From contig NZ_CP016779.1 of the NCBI RefSeq assembly GCF_002288305.1, forward strand, positions 682,001 to 746,000: DNA of 64,000 nucleotides, written 5' to 3'. Below, piece after piece: positions 1 to 9,991 of the stretch. The position numbers were made by a program, and so were the translations under genes. Position 1 is the first letter of the stretch. Each line of letters starts with the position of its first letter. This DNA is from Candidatus Nanopelagicus abundans (GTDB taxonomy: Bacteria > Actinomycetota > Actinomycetes > Nanopelagicales > Nanopelagicaceae). The notes under the pieces are model-generated. The model saw only the letters and a list, made by a program, of their open reading frames with translations, had not been told where the DNA came from and searched no databases.

Positions 1-356
1 AATATTGGCTTGCGCAGAAGCGCACCAGCTAAATAGAGCGGTGGGCAGGCATAACCACCAAATCCAATAATTAAATCAGCATCTTTGCAGATTTTAATAC
101 CTTTCCAAGTTGCTAGCAGAATTCTAACTGGCCAAAATAATGCACCAGGAGTTAACTGCCTTGGCATTAATACCTTAGGAATATGGACAAGCTCAAAACC
201 TGCCTCTGGAACAAGTTGATTTTCAAGACCAGTTTTTGTGCCAACAAATTGATACTGCCAATCCGGCTTTTTATCTCTAAGCCAATTTGCAACAGCTAAC
301 GCTGGTTCAACATGGCCAGCAGTGCCACCACCTGCAAAAATTATTTTAGGAGTCAT
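1..356 (-). CDS. murG: MurG, N-terminal part (runs off window start)
   Basis: UDP-GlcNAc:undecaprenyl-pyrophosphoryl-MurNAc-pentapeptide GlcNAc transferase, which turns lipid I into lipid II at the inner face of the membrane. The visible N-terminal 118 residues start MTPKIIFAGGGTAGHVEPAL, with the GGGTAGH glycine-rich loop characteristic of MurG, followed by the GFGGYACPP segment. The C-terminal two thirds lie outside the window. The start codon overlaps the ftsW stop by 4 bp (ATGA), so it is translationally coupled at the end of the visible dcw operon. Identity is secure; the end is set only by the window edge. Confidence 0.95.
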   Translation of the reverse strand, partial: MTPKIIFAGGGTAGHVEPALAVANWLRDKKPDWQYQFVGTKTGLENQLVPEAGFELVHIPKVLMPRQLTPGALFWPVRILLATWKGIKICKDADLIIGFGGYACPPLYLAGALLRKPI

Positions 357-1534
357 CTGCCTAATTTTCTCATCCTGCTTAACTTAATACCTTCAGATAT
401 CTCCGGTGTTCGCCTTGCAACACCTAATACATAGCCAACTGCAAGCAGATTAGCCAGCAAAGATGAACCTCCATATGAGATAAATGGCAAAGTAACTCCA
501 ATTACTGGAATTATCGATGTAACTGATCCGATATTCACAGTTACTTGGGCAATAAACCAGCATGCAATTCCTGCGGTTGCATATCTTGAAAAATCATCTT
601 TAGTTTTAATAGCAATTCGCAACATAGAATAAATCAAAGCTGCATAAAGGGCTAAGACTAGAAGTGTTCCTAATAGTCCGAGCTCTTCACCAATTACTGA
701 AAAAATAAAATCAGTATGAGCTTCAGCTAAATTAGCCCATTTTTGCTTGCTTGCCCCAAGCCCACTTCCCCAAAGGCCACCACTTGCTAACCCCATAATG
801 CTGTGGGCTGGTTGCCAACCAGAGAACTTGTAATACCTCTCATCAAATGGATCAAAAAGAGCAGCAAATCTGCTCATTCGATAGCTATTACTAAATATAA
901 GTACCGCACTAATAACGCTAGCTAAAATAGCTACTGCGATAAAATTCTTAATTGGTGCGCCAGATACAAATAAAATACCACCAAAAATAATTAAAACTAG
1001 TAATGCAGTTCCTAAATCCCTCTCTAATATAATTAATCCCTCAATAACCACTAAACCAGGGAAAATTAAACCAATAGGATTTTTACCTGCAACTAGATCG
1101 ATCCTTCGTAATTGAAATGCACACCAAAGAATTAATCCAAATTTAGCAAACTCTGACGGCTGTAGTGTGAAGCCGGCAATCTCAATCCAGTTCCTATTTC
1201 CATTGATATTTTTTCCTAGATTGGGAATAAATGGGAGTAGTAATATAAATATTGAAATCGTTAGACTTACTTTGGCTAATCTTAACCAAATGGCACCTTG
1301 CACTTTAAATGCCCAATATGCTGTGGCTGCGCCAAGAATTAAGAATAAGAACTGCCTGATAAATATTGAGTAACTATTACCACTTTCCTGTAAGGATGTG
1401 ACTGTTGAGGAAGATAAAACCATAGTTAGACCAAGGGCGCATAAAAATATGGTGCTCCAGATTATTAGAAAATATGGTAACTCTGGGCGGGTAAGTATTT
1501 TTGAATATTTTCTAACCGTTAAATTATTAGCCAT
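353..1534 (-). CDS. ftsW: FtsW, septal peptidoglycan polymerase (SEDS family)
   Basis: SEDS-family glycosyltransferase that polymerises lipid II at the division septum together with the PBP encoded by ftsI in the same cluster. The 393 residues form about ten hydrophobic segments. The family signatures are visible: the LGTALL segment near residue 175, the EELGLLG motif near 283 and the GVTLPFISYGGSS motif near 350. It starts 1 bp after the murD stop and ends overlapping murG by 4 bp. A rodA paralogue is possible on sequence alone, but the position between murD and murG identifies it as FtsW. Confidence 0.95.
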   Translation of the reverse strand: MANNLTVRKYSKILTRPELPYFLIIWSTIFLCALGLTMVLSSSTVTSLQESGNSYSIFIRQFLFLILGAATAYWAFKVQGAIWLRLAKVSLTISIFILLLPFIPNLGKNINGNRNWIEIAGFTLQPSEFAKFGLILWCAFQLRRIDLVAGKNPIGLIFPGLVVIEGLIILERDLGTALLVLIIFGGILFVSGAPIKNFIAVAILASVISAVLIFSNSYRMSRFAALFDPFDERYYKFSGWQPAHSIMGLASGGLWGSGLGASKQKWANLAEAHTDFIFSVIGEELGLLGTLLVLALYAALIYSMLRIAIKTKDDFSRYATAGIACWFIAQVTVNIGSVTSIIPVIGVTLPFISYGGSSLLANLLAVGYVLGVARRTPEISEGIKLSRMRKLGR

Positions 1535-1535
1535 A

Positions 1536-2885
1536 CTAAACCTGCGCTTTCACGGCTTGAGCAAATAACTGTCCACGCTGCACGTAGGAATCAAATTGGT
1601 CCATTGAGGCACAAGCTGGAGCCAATAAAACGGTATCACCAGGCTGGGCTAATTTGATCGCAGCACTTACTACATCATTCATTAACGTTTTAGCATCACT
1701 TAATTGATTAACTCTTACCACTTCAATCTTCGGTGAATAATCTCCAATAGCCTTCGCAATTAATTCGCGATCTTCCCCAATTAAAATAACAGCCTTAATT
1801 CTAGATGCGCATCTTTTAACTAGGTCACTCATACTTGCACCCTTTGCTAGCCCACCAGCAATCCAAACTACTTTAAAGTTTGAAAGTAATGATGCGGCGG
1901 CGGCATGCGGATTAGTTGCTTTTGAGTCATCGATCCAATTAATCTCATTCTTACTAAGTACTAATTCCATTCGATGATGGTCGGGTGAAAAATTCTTTAA
2001 TCCAATTTTGATATCCTCATATTTAATGCCAATTGATAGAGCAAGTGCAGCTGCAGCTAGGGCATTTAAAACATTGTGTGGAACAGTTGGCGTTATATCT
2101 ACTAGTTCAGCTATCTCATTTGCTTGGCTAGGTGAAGCAGAGAATGCGCGATCAATTAAAAGATTCTCCACAACCCCAAGTTCACCTGCATTTGGAGTAT
2201 CTAGTGAGAACCACGTAATTAAATCACTAGAAGTTCTACGAGATAATTCTGAATCAGACTTATTTAGTATCACTTTATTTGAATGCTTAAGCAGTTTTAG
2301 CTTTGCTTGCGAGTAAGCCTCAAAACTACCGTGCCAATCAATATGATCTTCTGCAATATTAAGCACTGCAACAGATTCATACTTCGGCAAATTACTCCAA
2401 TGGATCTGAAATGATGAAAGTTCAATCGCAAGATAATCTAATGGTTTTTTAGCGCAAACCGATGCAATCACAGTTTCTCCAACATTGCCACATGCTGCGC
2501 CGTTAATTTTTGCTGCCTTAAAAATAGATTCAACCATTTTAATTGTTGTGGTTTTGCCATTAGTACCAGTTAGCGCAATCCATTTTTGTGAAGGGGCAAG
2601 TACTTGCTTAACCTGCCAAGCAAAATCAATCTCACTTAAAATCTCAACTCCATCTGATCTAAGTTTGCTAATTACCAAGTGATCATCTCGCCAGCCAGGA
2701 GAAATAATTGCTAACTCCACTCCGCTTGGAATTTCATTCACAATATCTGCGCCAGCTTTTACTTTTTCATCAAAAAGTTTGGAATTAGCACCAAAATTAA
2801 CTAAGGCCTCCTGACAAGCCATACCCGTGACACCAGCACCAATAACTAAACAGTTTTTTCCAGCCAGTGACTGAACAAAATTCAT
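1536..2885 (-). CDS. murD: MurD, UDP-MurNAc-L-alanine:D-glutamate ligase
   Basis: Cytoplasmic Mur ligase that adds D-glutamate to UDP-MurNAc-L-Ala using ATP. The central ATP-binding loop reads ALTGTNGKTTT near residue 110, and the Mur ligase C-terminal motif WIDDSKATNPHA follows near 310. I place the start at the ATG giving MNFVQSLAGKN, which overlaps the mraY stop as TAATG; a five-codon upstream extension is open but would lie inside mraY. The resulting 449 residues are normal for MurD. It lies between mraY and ftsW in the dcw operon. Confidence 0.95.
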   Translation of the reverse strand: MNFVQSLAGKNCLVIGAGVTGMACQEALVNFGANSKLFDEKVKAGADIVNEIPSGVELAIISPGWRDDHLVISKLRSDGVEILSEIDFAWQVKQVLAPSQKWIALTGTNGKTTTIKMVESIFKAAKINGAACGNVGETVIASVCAKKPLDYLAIELSSFQIHWSNLPKYESVAVLNIAEDHIDWHGSFEAYSQAKLKLLKHSNKVILNKSDSELSRRTSSDLITWFSLDTPNAGELGVVENLLIDRAFSASPSQANEIAELVDITPTVPHNVLNALAAAALALSIGIKYEDIKIGLKNFSPDHHRMELVLSKNEINWIDDSKATNPHAAAASLLSNFKVVWIAGGLAKGASMSDLVKRCASRIKAVILIGEDRELIAKAIGDYSPKIEVVRVNQLSDAKTLMNDVVSAAIKLAQPGDTVLLAPACASMDQFDSYVQRGQLFAQAVKAQV

Positions 2886-3943
2886 TAAGCCACAACCCAC
2901 TGGGCATAGAACAGGCCTAAACCTGCAGCAACCCCAAGGCTTGAAATAATCCAGAATCTAATGACAATTGTTACCTCACCCCAACCAATTAACTCAAAAT
3001 GATGTTGTAGGGGAGCCATTTTAAATATCCGCTTACCACCAGTAATTTTAAAATATGCAACTTGAATAATTACTGATGATGTAATTAATACAAAAATAAA
3101 TCCAAGCACTACTAGTAACAACTGAATCCTAAGAGTTATTGCTAGCCCTGCAAGGGCTCCGCCTAATGCTAATGAGCCAACATCTCCCATAAATATCTTC
3201 GCAGGTGAAGCGTTCCACCATAAGAAGCCACCACATGCACCAGCAAGTGCTGCTGCAAGTACTGCTAAATCAAGTGGATCACGAACTGCATAACATTTAA
3301 GCCCAGGTGAAACGGCGCAACTTTGTCCAAACTCCCAAACACCGATCAAAATAAATGCTGTAAACACCATAACTGCTGCGCCAGTAGCTAATCCATCAAG
3401 GCCATCAGTTAAATTAACCCCATTACTTGTTCCTAACACCATTAAAATTACCCAAATTATTACTAAGACAAGTCCCATCTTTATTGAAGTATCACGAACT
3501 GTTGAAAGATAAGAAGATATTGGCGTTAATCCGCCTTGATCAGGAAATTGCAAACCTGCATATGCAAAGCCGCCAGCAACAATTGCTTGTCCAAGTAGCT
3601 TTTGTTTGGCATTTAATCCAAGTGACTTTTGTTTTGCCACTTTAAGATAATCATCTATAAAGCCAACAAAACCTAAGCCAATTATTAAAGCAATTACCAA
3701 GAGGGCAGATGTAGTGACTGCAACACCATTAATTAAATGGCTAAGTCCATATCCAACTACCACTGCTGTTATTAATACTAATCCACCCATAGTGGGGGTA
3801 CCACGCTTAACTTGGTGAGTGGTAGGTCCATCATCTCGAATAATTTGCCCATAGCCTTTTTTAGTTAGTAATTTAATTAGTAATGGAGTTGCAAAAAAAG
3901 CAAAGATGGATGCAATTGCGCCAGAAAGTAGTATTCCTCTCAC
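2885..3943 (-). CDS. mraY: MraY, phospho-MurNAc-pentapeptide transferase
   Basis: Integral membrane enzyme that transfers phospho-MurNAc-pentapeptide to undecaprenyl phosphate, giving lipid I. It has about ten transmembrane segments, the FIDDYLK motif with the catalytic aspartate pair, the NLTDGLDGLA motif and the C-terminal MAPLQHHFEL motif. An ATG at 3961 is in frame, but a GGAGG ribosome site lies just after it, 7 nt upstream of a GTG at 3943 giving (V/M)RGILLSG. That GTG overlaps the murF stop as GTGA, so I prefer it (352 residues). Translational coupling with murF and murD is evident on both sides. Confidence 0.95.
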   Translation of the reverse strand: MRGILLSGAIASIFAFFATPLLIKLLTKKGYGQIIRDDGPTTHQVKRGTPTMGGLVLITAVVVGYGLSHLINGVAVTTSALLVIALIIGLGFVGFIDDYLKVAKQKSLGLNAKQKLLGQAIVAGGFAYAGLQFPDQGGLTPISSYLSTVRDTSIKMGLVLVIIWVILMVLGTSNGVNLTDGLDGLATGAAVMVFTAFILIGVWEFGQSCAVSPGLKCYAVRDPLDLAVLAAALAGACGGFLWWNASPAKIFMGDVGSLALGGALAGLAITLRIQLLLVVLGFIFVLITSSVIIQVAYFKITGGKRIFKMAPLQHHFELIGWGEVTIVIRFWIISSLGVAAGLGLFYAQWVVA

Positions 3944-5319
3944 GATTGCCCTCCATTCCATTTATTGGTAATTAAATCTGCAAGATCTTCAAATTTCTCA
4001 GATCGTGAAGCTTTTAGTAAAACCACATCTCCATGTGAGAAATTACTGACTAACTCTAAAACAGCATTGGTATTTGGGCAGTGATGCACCACCATATTTT
4101 TCAGATTTGATTCATTTTTAGAGAGTCTATATAGGTCAGTGCCCACACTAAGCAGATGATCTACCCCAATTTCCTCACAGTACATAGCTATTTGTCTGTG
4201 AGCCTCTTCTTCGATAGCACCTAACTCATGCATTTTTCCAAGAATTGCCCAAGATGACCCACCATTTTCTTGACTTAGTAAAACTAAAGTTTTAAGTGCA
4301 GCTTTCATACTCTCAGGATTTGCGTTGTAGTAGTCATTAATAATCTTTAAGCCATTTAACTCCTCAATCTGCATACGCCACTTACTACCAAGATCTGCAG
4401 TTGTTAGTCCGAGTGCAATTACTTCATTACTAATTCCAAGGGCAAAAGCTGCTGCTGCTGCGCCAAGTGCGTTTGGAATCTGATGCTCACCTAATAATTG
4501 AAGTGAAACTGGATTTCGCCCATTTGGAGTTACCAATTCAAAGTGGGCATAACCACCAGGTAGTTGAATATCTGCTGCTCTAACCATTGCAGATTCACCA
4601 AAATTAATTACTTCAAGAGGTAAATTAGTAGCCATTTTTGGAGTCCAACTGTCGTAGCTGCCAAGAACAGCAGATTTTCCAGCTGACAAATTAGTAATTA
4701 ATTCTGATTTAGTTTTAGCAATCGCTTCAATTGATCCAAACTCACCAATATGAGCTGAGCCAACAGCTAAAACTACGCCGACATCTGGTGAACTGACCTT
4801 AGTTAATTTTGCGATATCACCTAAGTGCCTAGCACCCATTTCAACAATACAAAACTTTGTGCTCTCTTTACATCTTAGAAGTGTTAATGGAACACCAATC
4901 TCAGTATTAAAGTTTGCCTCAGTTGCAACACACTCACCTACTGATTTTAATATTGAATATAAAAATTCTTTTGTTGTCGTTTTACCTTGTGACCCAGTGA
5001 TACCTATAACTTTCATTTCAGGAAGTTGCCCTCTTACAAACTCGGCTAGGGTTAAAAGTGCCTGACTTAAATCTGCTACAACAATTGATGGTGCACTAAC
5101 GGGCTTTGAAACTAATGCAAATTTCGCGCCAGATTTAATTGCGTCTTCGACAAAAGAATGGCCATCAACATTTACTCCCTCAAATGCAACAAAAAATGTT
5201 CCATTCTTTGCATTTGCAGAGTTAATTACTGGGTACTGATCGATAACTGTATCTGCAGATAGATTCTCTAACTTACCCGAGAGAATTTTTGCAAGTTCTG
5301 CGGCTGTAGTTTTTATCAT
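3940..5319 (-). CDS. murF: MurF, UDP-MurNAc-tripeptide:D-Ala-D-Ala ligase
   Basis: Cytoplasmic ligase completing the UDP-MurNAc-pentapeptide by adding the D-Ala-D-Ala dipeptide (made by Ddl, encoded at 55.6 kb). The P-loop reads ITGSQGKTTTKEF near residue 105 and the family motif INDYYNANPES lies near 335. Its 459 residues are typical. The ATG overlaps the murE stop by 4 bp (ATGA), and its stop overlaps the GTG of mraY, so it is tightly coupled within the dcw operon. Confidence 0.95.
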   Translation of the reverse strand: MIKTTAAELAKILSGKLENLSADTVIDQYPVINSANAKNGTFFVAFEGVNVDGHSFVEDAIKSGAKFALVSKPVSAPSIVVADLSQALLTLAEFVRGQLPEMKVIGITGSQGKTTTKEFLYSILKSVGECVATEANFNTEIGVPLTLLRCKESTKFCIVEMGARHLGDIAKLTKVSSPDVGVVLAVGSAHIGEFGSIEAIAKTKSELITNLSAGKSAVLGSYDSWTPKMATNLPLEVINFGESAMVRAADIQLPGGYAHFELVTPNGRNPVSLQLLGEHQIPNALGAAAAAFALGISNEVIALGLTTADLGSKWRMQIEELNGLKIINDYYNANPESMKAALKTLVLLSQENGGSSWAILGKMHELGAIEEEAHRQIAMYCEEIGVDHLLSVGTDLYRLSKNESNLKNMVVHHCPNTNAVLELVSNFSHGDVVLLKASRSEKFEDLADLITNKWNGGQS

Positions 5320-6785
5320 TTTTTTAGTGCCTGCTTTATTGAATCAGCTAGCTCTATTCGATCATCAAATGTTGTAATGATTCCATTAACTTCTTGGCCA
5401 CTTTCATGTCCCTTTCCTAGAACCAATAGACAATCACCTGCAGATGCCTGTGCTACTGCAAAATCAATTGCTGCTCGGCGATCTTTAATTACAAACCCTT
5501 TATCAGCAAGATCAATTCCAGCGACCATTGCTTTAAGAATCTCATCTACAGATTCGCTTCGTGGATTATCGCTTGTGAAGATTGCTTTATCACTACCGAT
5601 GAAAAGTGCTTGTCCCATTAGTGGGCGCTTTGAAATATCTCTATCGCCACCACAACCTAGAACTGCAATCACTTTACCTTTAGTAAATTTAGCTGCTATT
5701 TCTAAAACTCTCGCTACCGCGTCAGGTGTATGCGCGTAGTCAACTAATGCAGTAAATCCTTGACCAACTTTAATCTGTTCTAATCGACCCGGCACACTCG
5801 TCAATTTTGTGATAGCAGATGAAATTTTAACTTCATCTAGTCCAGCCATACTTGCTAGAGCAACTGCTAGTAGAAGATTATCTAAATTAAATTCACCTAT
5901 CAATGGAAACTTTCCGCTAATTTTCTTGCCATCTTTGCTATTGATTTCTACCTCAAACCCATCATGACTTGGTTTTACTTTTTCATAATACCAATTCGCA
6001 TTTTTGTTATCTCGAGATACTGTTTGGGTAGGAATAGATAATTGCTTACTAAGTTTTAATCCATATTGATCATCAATATTAATTACTGCACTTTCTGCAT
6101 ATTCTTTCGAAAATAGCTTTGCCTTCGCGCTAAAGTAATTATCCATATTTTTATGGTAATCCAAGTGATCCTGAGTCAGATTTGAGAATCCAACAACTTT
6201 AAACTTTGCACCTTTAACTCTTAATTGATCAAGGCCGTGACTACTGACCTCCATTACAAGGTGGCTTAAATCTTTACTCACCATCAACGCAGCTAATGCT
6301 TGCAGCTCATCTGCTTCTGGGGTGGTTCTCACGCCATCAAGTGATTGACTACCAACTTCAACTCCTAATGTTCCAATTAATCCTGAATTTAACCCACATA
6401 ATTGCCAAATCTGTTTAAGAATATTGCTAGTTGTAGTTTTTCCATTTGTACCAGTAATACCAATTGCGGTCAGTTTAGTAAATGGTTTTTCATAAACCCA
6501 TGCTGATAACTCTCCTAGGATTTCCCGCGGTGATGGATGAATAAAGCTTGGTATCGAAAGGTCAAGGTTTTTATCACTTAAAACTGCTACCGCACCGTTT
6601 TGAATTGCTTGATCAACAAAATTTGCACCATGAGTTTTGGTTCCAGCTAAGGCAACAAATATGTCACCCTTTTTTACCTGAGCTGCATTAATTGCAATTC
6701 CAGAAATTTTAATATCTTTGTCAAAAATGCTTTTATCAAAAGTGGAAAGAGATTTCTGCACTACTTGTGCTGGTCTGGTGCTCAT
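5316..6785 (-). CDS. murE: MurE, UDP-MurNAc-L-Ala-D-Glu:meso-DAP ligase
   Basis: Cytoplasmic Mur ligase adding the third residue of the stem peptide. The P-loop is ITGTNGKTTTSN near residue 110. A TSDNPRSES segment near residue 405 contains the DNPR motif that in the MurE family marks meso-diaminopimelate specificity, so the cell wall is predicted to be DAP-type. The 489 residues are complete. The gene follows ftsI by 3 bp and overlaps murF by 4 bp. Confidence 0.95.
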   Translation of the reverse strand: MSTRPAQVVQKSLSTFDKSIFDKDIKISGIAINAAQVKKGDIFVALAGTKTHGANFVDQAIQNGAVAVLSDKNLDLSIPSFIHPSPREILGELSAWVYEKPFTKLTAIGITGTNGKTTTSNILKQIWQLCGLNSGLIGTLGVEVGSQSLDGVRTTPEADELQALAALMVSKDLSHLVMEVSSHGLDQLRVKGAKFKVVGFSNLTQDHLDYHKNMDNYFSAKAKLFSKEYAESAVINIDDQYGLKLSKQLSIPTQTVSRDNKNANWYYEKVKPSHDGFEVEINSKDGKKISGKFPLIGEFNLDNLLLAVALASMAGLDEVKISSAITKLTSVPGRLEQIKVGQGFTALVDYAHTPDAVARVLEIAAKFTKGKVIAVLGCGGDRDISKRPLMGQALFIGSDKAIFTSDNPRSESVDEILKAMVAGIDLADKGFVIKDRRAAIDFAVAQASAGDCLLVLGKGHESGQEVNGIITTFDDRIELADSIKQALKK

Positions 6786-6788
6786 TAA

Positions 6789-8597
6789 TCATGCTCCACT
6801 CTTTGGAGTAATTTTACTGCGCTGCTTAAGAGCTGCCTCTGTTAATGAGTAGAAAGTTTTAGTTTCAGGAGTGGGTGAAATACGCTGATTTTGCAGGACA
6901 AATCCCATAACTTTTTTAAATACCGGCCCGGCAAGCACACCGCCCCAATGCATGCCCTTTGGATCTTGAATAGTCACACTAACTACGTACTTAGGTTGAT
7001 CAGCTGGTGCAAATCCAATAAATGATGCGGTGTATCCGCTGTAACACCTACAAGCGGTGTTATATCTTTGGGCAGTACCAGTTTTACCAGCAACTCGATA
7101 GCCATCAATTGCGGCAGACGGTGCTGTACCATTTTTTGAAACTACATTCTCCATCATTGCGCGCATATTTATTGCTGTCTGCTCACTTAGTACTCGAGTT
7201 GATTCATTTGCTGCAGAAGGCGTGTATTTGCCACTTTCATCAACAACACCAGCAAGAATTGAAGGTTTTACTCTAACTCCATTATTAGCAATTGTGGCAA
7301 AGACTGAGGTGGATTGCATTGCTGTTAGTGAATAGCCCTGTCCAAATGAAATTGTAGGAAGTGATGTTCCAGACCAATCCTTAACGGGATGTAAAATACC
7401 GGCAGATTCACCAGGTAGTTTCGAGTTTGTACTCTGCCCAATTCCAAATTTAGTTAGATATTTATACAGATTATCTTTACCTAGTTTTTGGCCAATTTGA
7501 ATTGAACCAGTATTACTAGAAACTGCTAATAAACCTGTAGTAGTTAGCCTTTGCGTAGGGTGCTTTTCATGATCTTTAAATACACCATCAGATACTTTCA
7601 TTGAGTATGGAATTGAAAAGACACTCTCAGGTGTAATTAAGCCTTCCTCCATCGCAGCTGCCACAGTAATTACCTTGCCAGTTGAACCTGGTTCATAAAC
7701 CTCTTGCACTGATGGATTATTTAATTTATCTACTGTAATTGAACTCGGTACATTTGGATCAAAGGTAGGCGCACTTGCTTGTGCAAGAATTTCACCAGTT
7801 TTTGGGTCCATCACAATGACTGTGCCTGATTTTGCTTTTGACGATGCAACCGCTTGGCTTATCGCGTTTTGGGCTACCCATTGAACATCACGATCAATTG
7901 TTAATCGAATACTTGTACCCGATTTTGCTTCAACTCTTATTTCTTCAGAGCCAGGGATAATATTTCCGCGACCATTCGCGTATACGTACTTTCCATTTGT
8001 GCCGGATAAGATGCTATTTAAGCTGCTTTCAAGTCCACCAGATCCAACTCCTTGATCATTTACTACTCCAATAAGTGAAGCGGTTAATTTTCCACTTGGA
8101 TAATCTCGAATATAACTACGCTCTGGCACAAAGCCACCTATGCGCTTATTGAGGTCACTCTTAGTTTTAACTACTCTTGTATTGTAAGAAATAATGGCAT
8201 CATTCACCTCTCGCCAAACAGATGGCTGTACATCCTTAGCTATTAAAACATAACGCTTTTGGCCAGTAAGACTTGGCAATAACTCTGCTGGATTCATCCC
8301 AAGAATTGGCGCAACCACCATTGCTGCATTAACTGGGTCATTAACAACTGTTTGATCAACTGCGATATTTATCGCTGAAATACTTCGAGCAAGTTCGACA
8401 CCATTAATGTCGTAAATATCTCCTCTAGGTGCAAGTAAGGTGGCTGATTTACTTAACTCATTATCTGCTCGCTCAACATAACCCTTTGCGCGAATTGCTT
8501 GAATCTCAATTAACCTAAGTCCAAATAGTAAAAAAATTACAATTGCAATTGCTACGATCTTTCGAATTCGGTCTTGAACTAATTGTTGATGATTCAT
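6789..8597 (-). CDS. ftsI: FtsI / PBP class B, septal D,D-transpeptidase
   Basis: Membrane-anchored penicillin-binding protein that cross-links septal peptidoglycan and partners FtsW. An N-terminal membrane anchor spans about residues 13-30, followed by the non-penicillin-binding dimerisation domain and the transpeptidase domain. The three active-site motifs are present: STGK at about 305-308, SSN at about 360-362 and KTGTA at about 505. There is no C-terminal PASTA domain in the 602 residues. The ATG overlaps the stop of the upstream ftsL-like gene as TAATG. Confidence 0.95.
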   Translation of the reverse strand: MNHQQLVQDRIRKIVAIAIVIFLLFGLRLIEIQAIRAKGYVERADNELSKSATLLAPRGDIYDINGVELARSISAINIAVDQTVVNDPVNAAMVVAPILGMNPAELLPSLTGQKRYVLIAKDVQPSVWREVNDAIISYNTRVVKTKSDLNKRIGGFVPERSYIRDYPSGKLTASLIGVVNDQGVGSGGLESSLNSILSGTNGKYVYANGRGNIIPGSEEIRVEAKSGTSIRLTIDRDVQWVAQNAISQAVASSKAKSGTVIVMDPKTGEILAQASAPTFDPNVPSSITVDKLNNPSVQEVYEPGSTGKVITVAAAMEEGLITPESVFSIPYSMKVSDGVFKDHEKHPTQRLTTTGLLAVSSNTGSIQIGQKLGKDNLYKYLTKFGIGQSTNSKLPGESAGILHPVKDWSGTSLPTISFGQGYSLTAMQSTSVFATIANNGVRVKPSILAGVVDESGKYTPSAANESTRVLSEQTAINMRAMMENVVSKNGTAPSAAIDGYRVAGKTGTAQRYNTACRCYSGYTASFIGFAPADQPKYVVSVTIQDPKGMHWGGVLAGPVFKKVMGFVLQNQRISPTPETKTFYSLTEAALKQRSKITPKSGA

Positions 8598-8977
8598 TAT
8601 TTAACCACCGATAAGTCTAAAAAATGCATCTTATTTAAAGCTACCATTCCAAGATCAATTGCACTTTGCGCTAATTTATCTGGAGATGATTGGGCTGCTA
8701 GCTCACGTAAAATAGCTTCGCGCTCATCAGTGAGTACCTGTGCCTGTTGCTTTAAATCTTGTAGTACAAATGCATCCTCAGCGAGTGCTGTATTTATTAC
8801 CAATAAAGCTAATAATCCAATTGTAAATATACCTACCAAGAACATTCCAAAAGTACGATCTGCTGCCACCTGACCGGTTTTCGTATCTGGTACTAAACGC
8901 AGCACTACTTGATTTGTTTTTTCTCTAACTATTTTGCGCGAGATTTCAATCGCAGGTGCTAAGTCAAATATCGCCAT
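8597..8977 (-). CDS. ftsL: FtsL-like divisome membrane protein
   Basis: Short bitopic protein of 126 residues: a cytoplasmic N-terminus, one hydrophobic helix at about 44-62 (MFLVGIFTIGLLALLVI), then a predicted coiled coil (DLKQQAQVLTDEREAILREL). This architecture and the position between rsmH and ftsI are those of FtsL, which bridges FtsB/FtsQ to FtsWI. Sequence conservation in the family is low, so the call rests mainly on topology and position. Both ends are coupled by TAATG overlaps. Confidence 0.8.
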   Translation of the reverse strand: MAIFDLAPAIEISRKIVREKTNQVVLRLVPDTKTGQVAADRTFGMFLVGIFTIGLLALLVINTALAEDAFVLQDLKQQAQVLTDEREAILRELAAQSSPDKLAQSAIDLGMVALNKMHFLDLSVVK

Positions 8978-9930
8978 TAGGCAGCCACCCGCTCAATTGC
9001 TCTAAGTCTCATAGATTGTGAGCGTGGATTACTATCCTGCTCATCCTCATCAGCGCCTTGGCTACCACTTATAAGCAACTTGTAACTAGCTGCAGAATCT
9101 GGCAACTCAACTGGTAACTGCAACGGAGTTTTAGATTTACTTACCTGCATAAAATGGTTCTTTACTATTCGGTCCTCAAGTGATTGATAGGACATAACAA
9201 CAAGGCGACCGCCGATAGTTAAAGCTGATAACGCCTCTGGAATAGCTCGCTCCAGTATTGTCAGCTCCTGATTAACCTCAATTCGAAGTGCTTGAAAGGT
9301 TCGCTTTGCTGGATTACCGCCAGTGCGCCTTGCTGGTGCTGGAATTGAGTCTTTAACAATCTCAGCTAAGTCTTTGGTGGTATTAAGAGCTGCTTTCTCT
9401 CTAGCCTTAATAATATTTTCAGCGATTTTGCTAGCAAACTTCTCTTCTCCATAATTTTGTAGTAATTTAGCTAACTGGCCATGGGTATAGGTGTTTAATA
9501 TTATGGCTGCTGTAGTTGGGCTACTTTGATCCATTCTCATATCTAGTGGTGCTTCTTGCGAGTATGAAAATCCCCGATCCGCCTGATCTAGTTGCATAGA
9601 TGAAACACCTAAATCAAAAAGGATTGCATCGGCTGCCTTTACATTGGCCTCACTAAGTGCAAGTTGGATTTGATCATAAGTAGTGTGACTAAAGGAGATT
9701 TGCTTTACATACTGGGCTAGATTTGCCTTTGCAATCTCTAAGGCGTTTAGATCTCTATCTATTCCAATTAATTTTAAATTCTCAAAACGCTCTAAAAATA
9801 CCTTTGCATGTCCACCTAATCCCAAGGTGGCATCAATTAAAACTGGGTTCTTTTTATTTATGATTGCAGGGGCTAGCATGTTTATGCATTGCTCTAACGC
9901 AACTGGAATGTGTGTAACATTCGCGTTCAT
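8977..9930 (-). CDS. rsmH: RsmH, 16S rRNA m4C1402 methyltransferase
   Basis: SAM-dependent methyltransferase (formerly MraW) that N4-methylates C1402 in 16S rRNA. The 317 residues begin MNANVTHIPVALEQ with the family HIPV motif. They contain a SAM-binding segment (IDATLGLGGHA) and the ILFDLGVSSMQLD and GFSY motifs, then the GGNPAKRTFQALRIEVN motif. A purine-rich ribosome site (GGGGGAGG) sits immediately upstream. It is the first gene after the mraZ-rsmH palindrome and is coupled to ftsL. Confidence 0.95.
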   Translation of the reverse strand: MNANVTHIPVALEQCINMLAPAIINKKNPVLIDATLGLGGHAKVFLERFENLKLIGIDRDLNALEIAKANLAQYVKQISFSHTTYDQIQLALSEANVKAADAILFDLGVSSMQLDQADRGFSYSQEAPLDMRMDQSSPTTAAIILNTYTHGQLAKLLQNYGEEKFASKIAENIIKAREKAALNTTKDLAEIVKDSIPAPARRTGGNPAKRTFQALRIEVNQELTILERAIPEALSALTIGGRLVVMSYQSLEDRIVKNHFMQVSKSKTPLQLPVELPDSAASYKLLISGSQGADEDEQDSNPRSQSMRLRAIERVAA

Positions 9931-9991
9931 TGCCTCCCCCTCTTTCTCTTTTATAGTTCTTTATAACTTTTTAATTACAAGCTCTCTTACT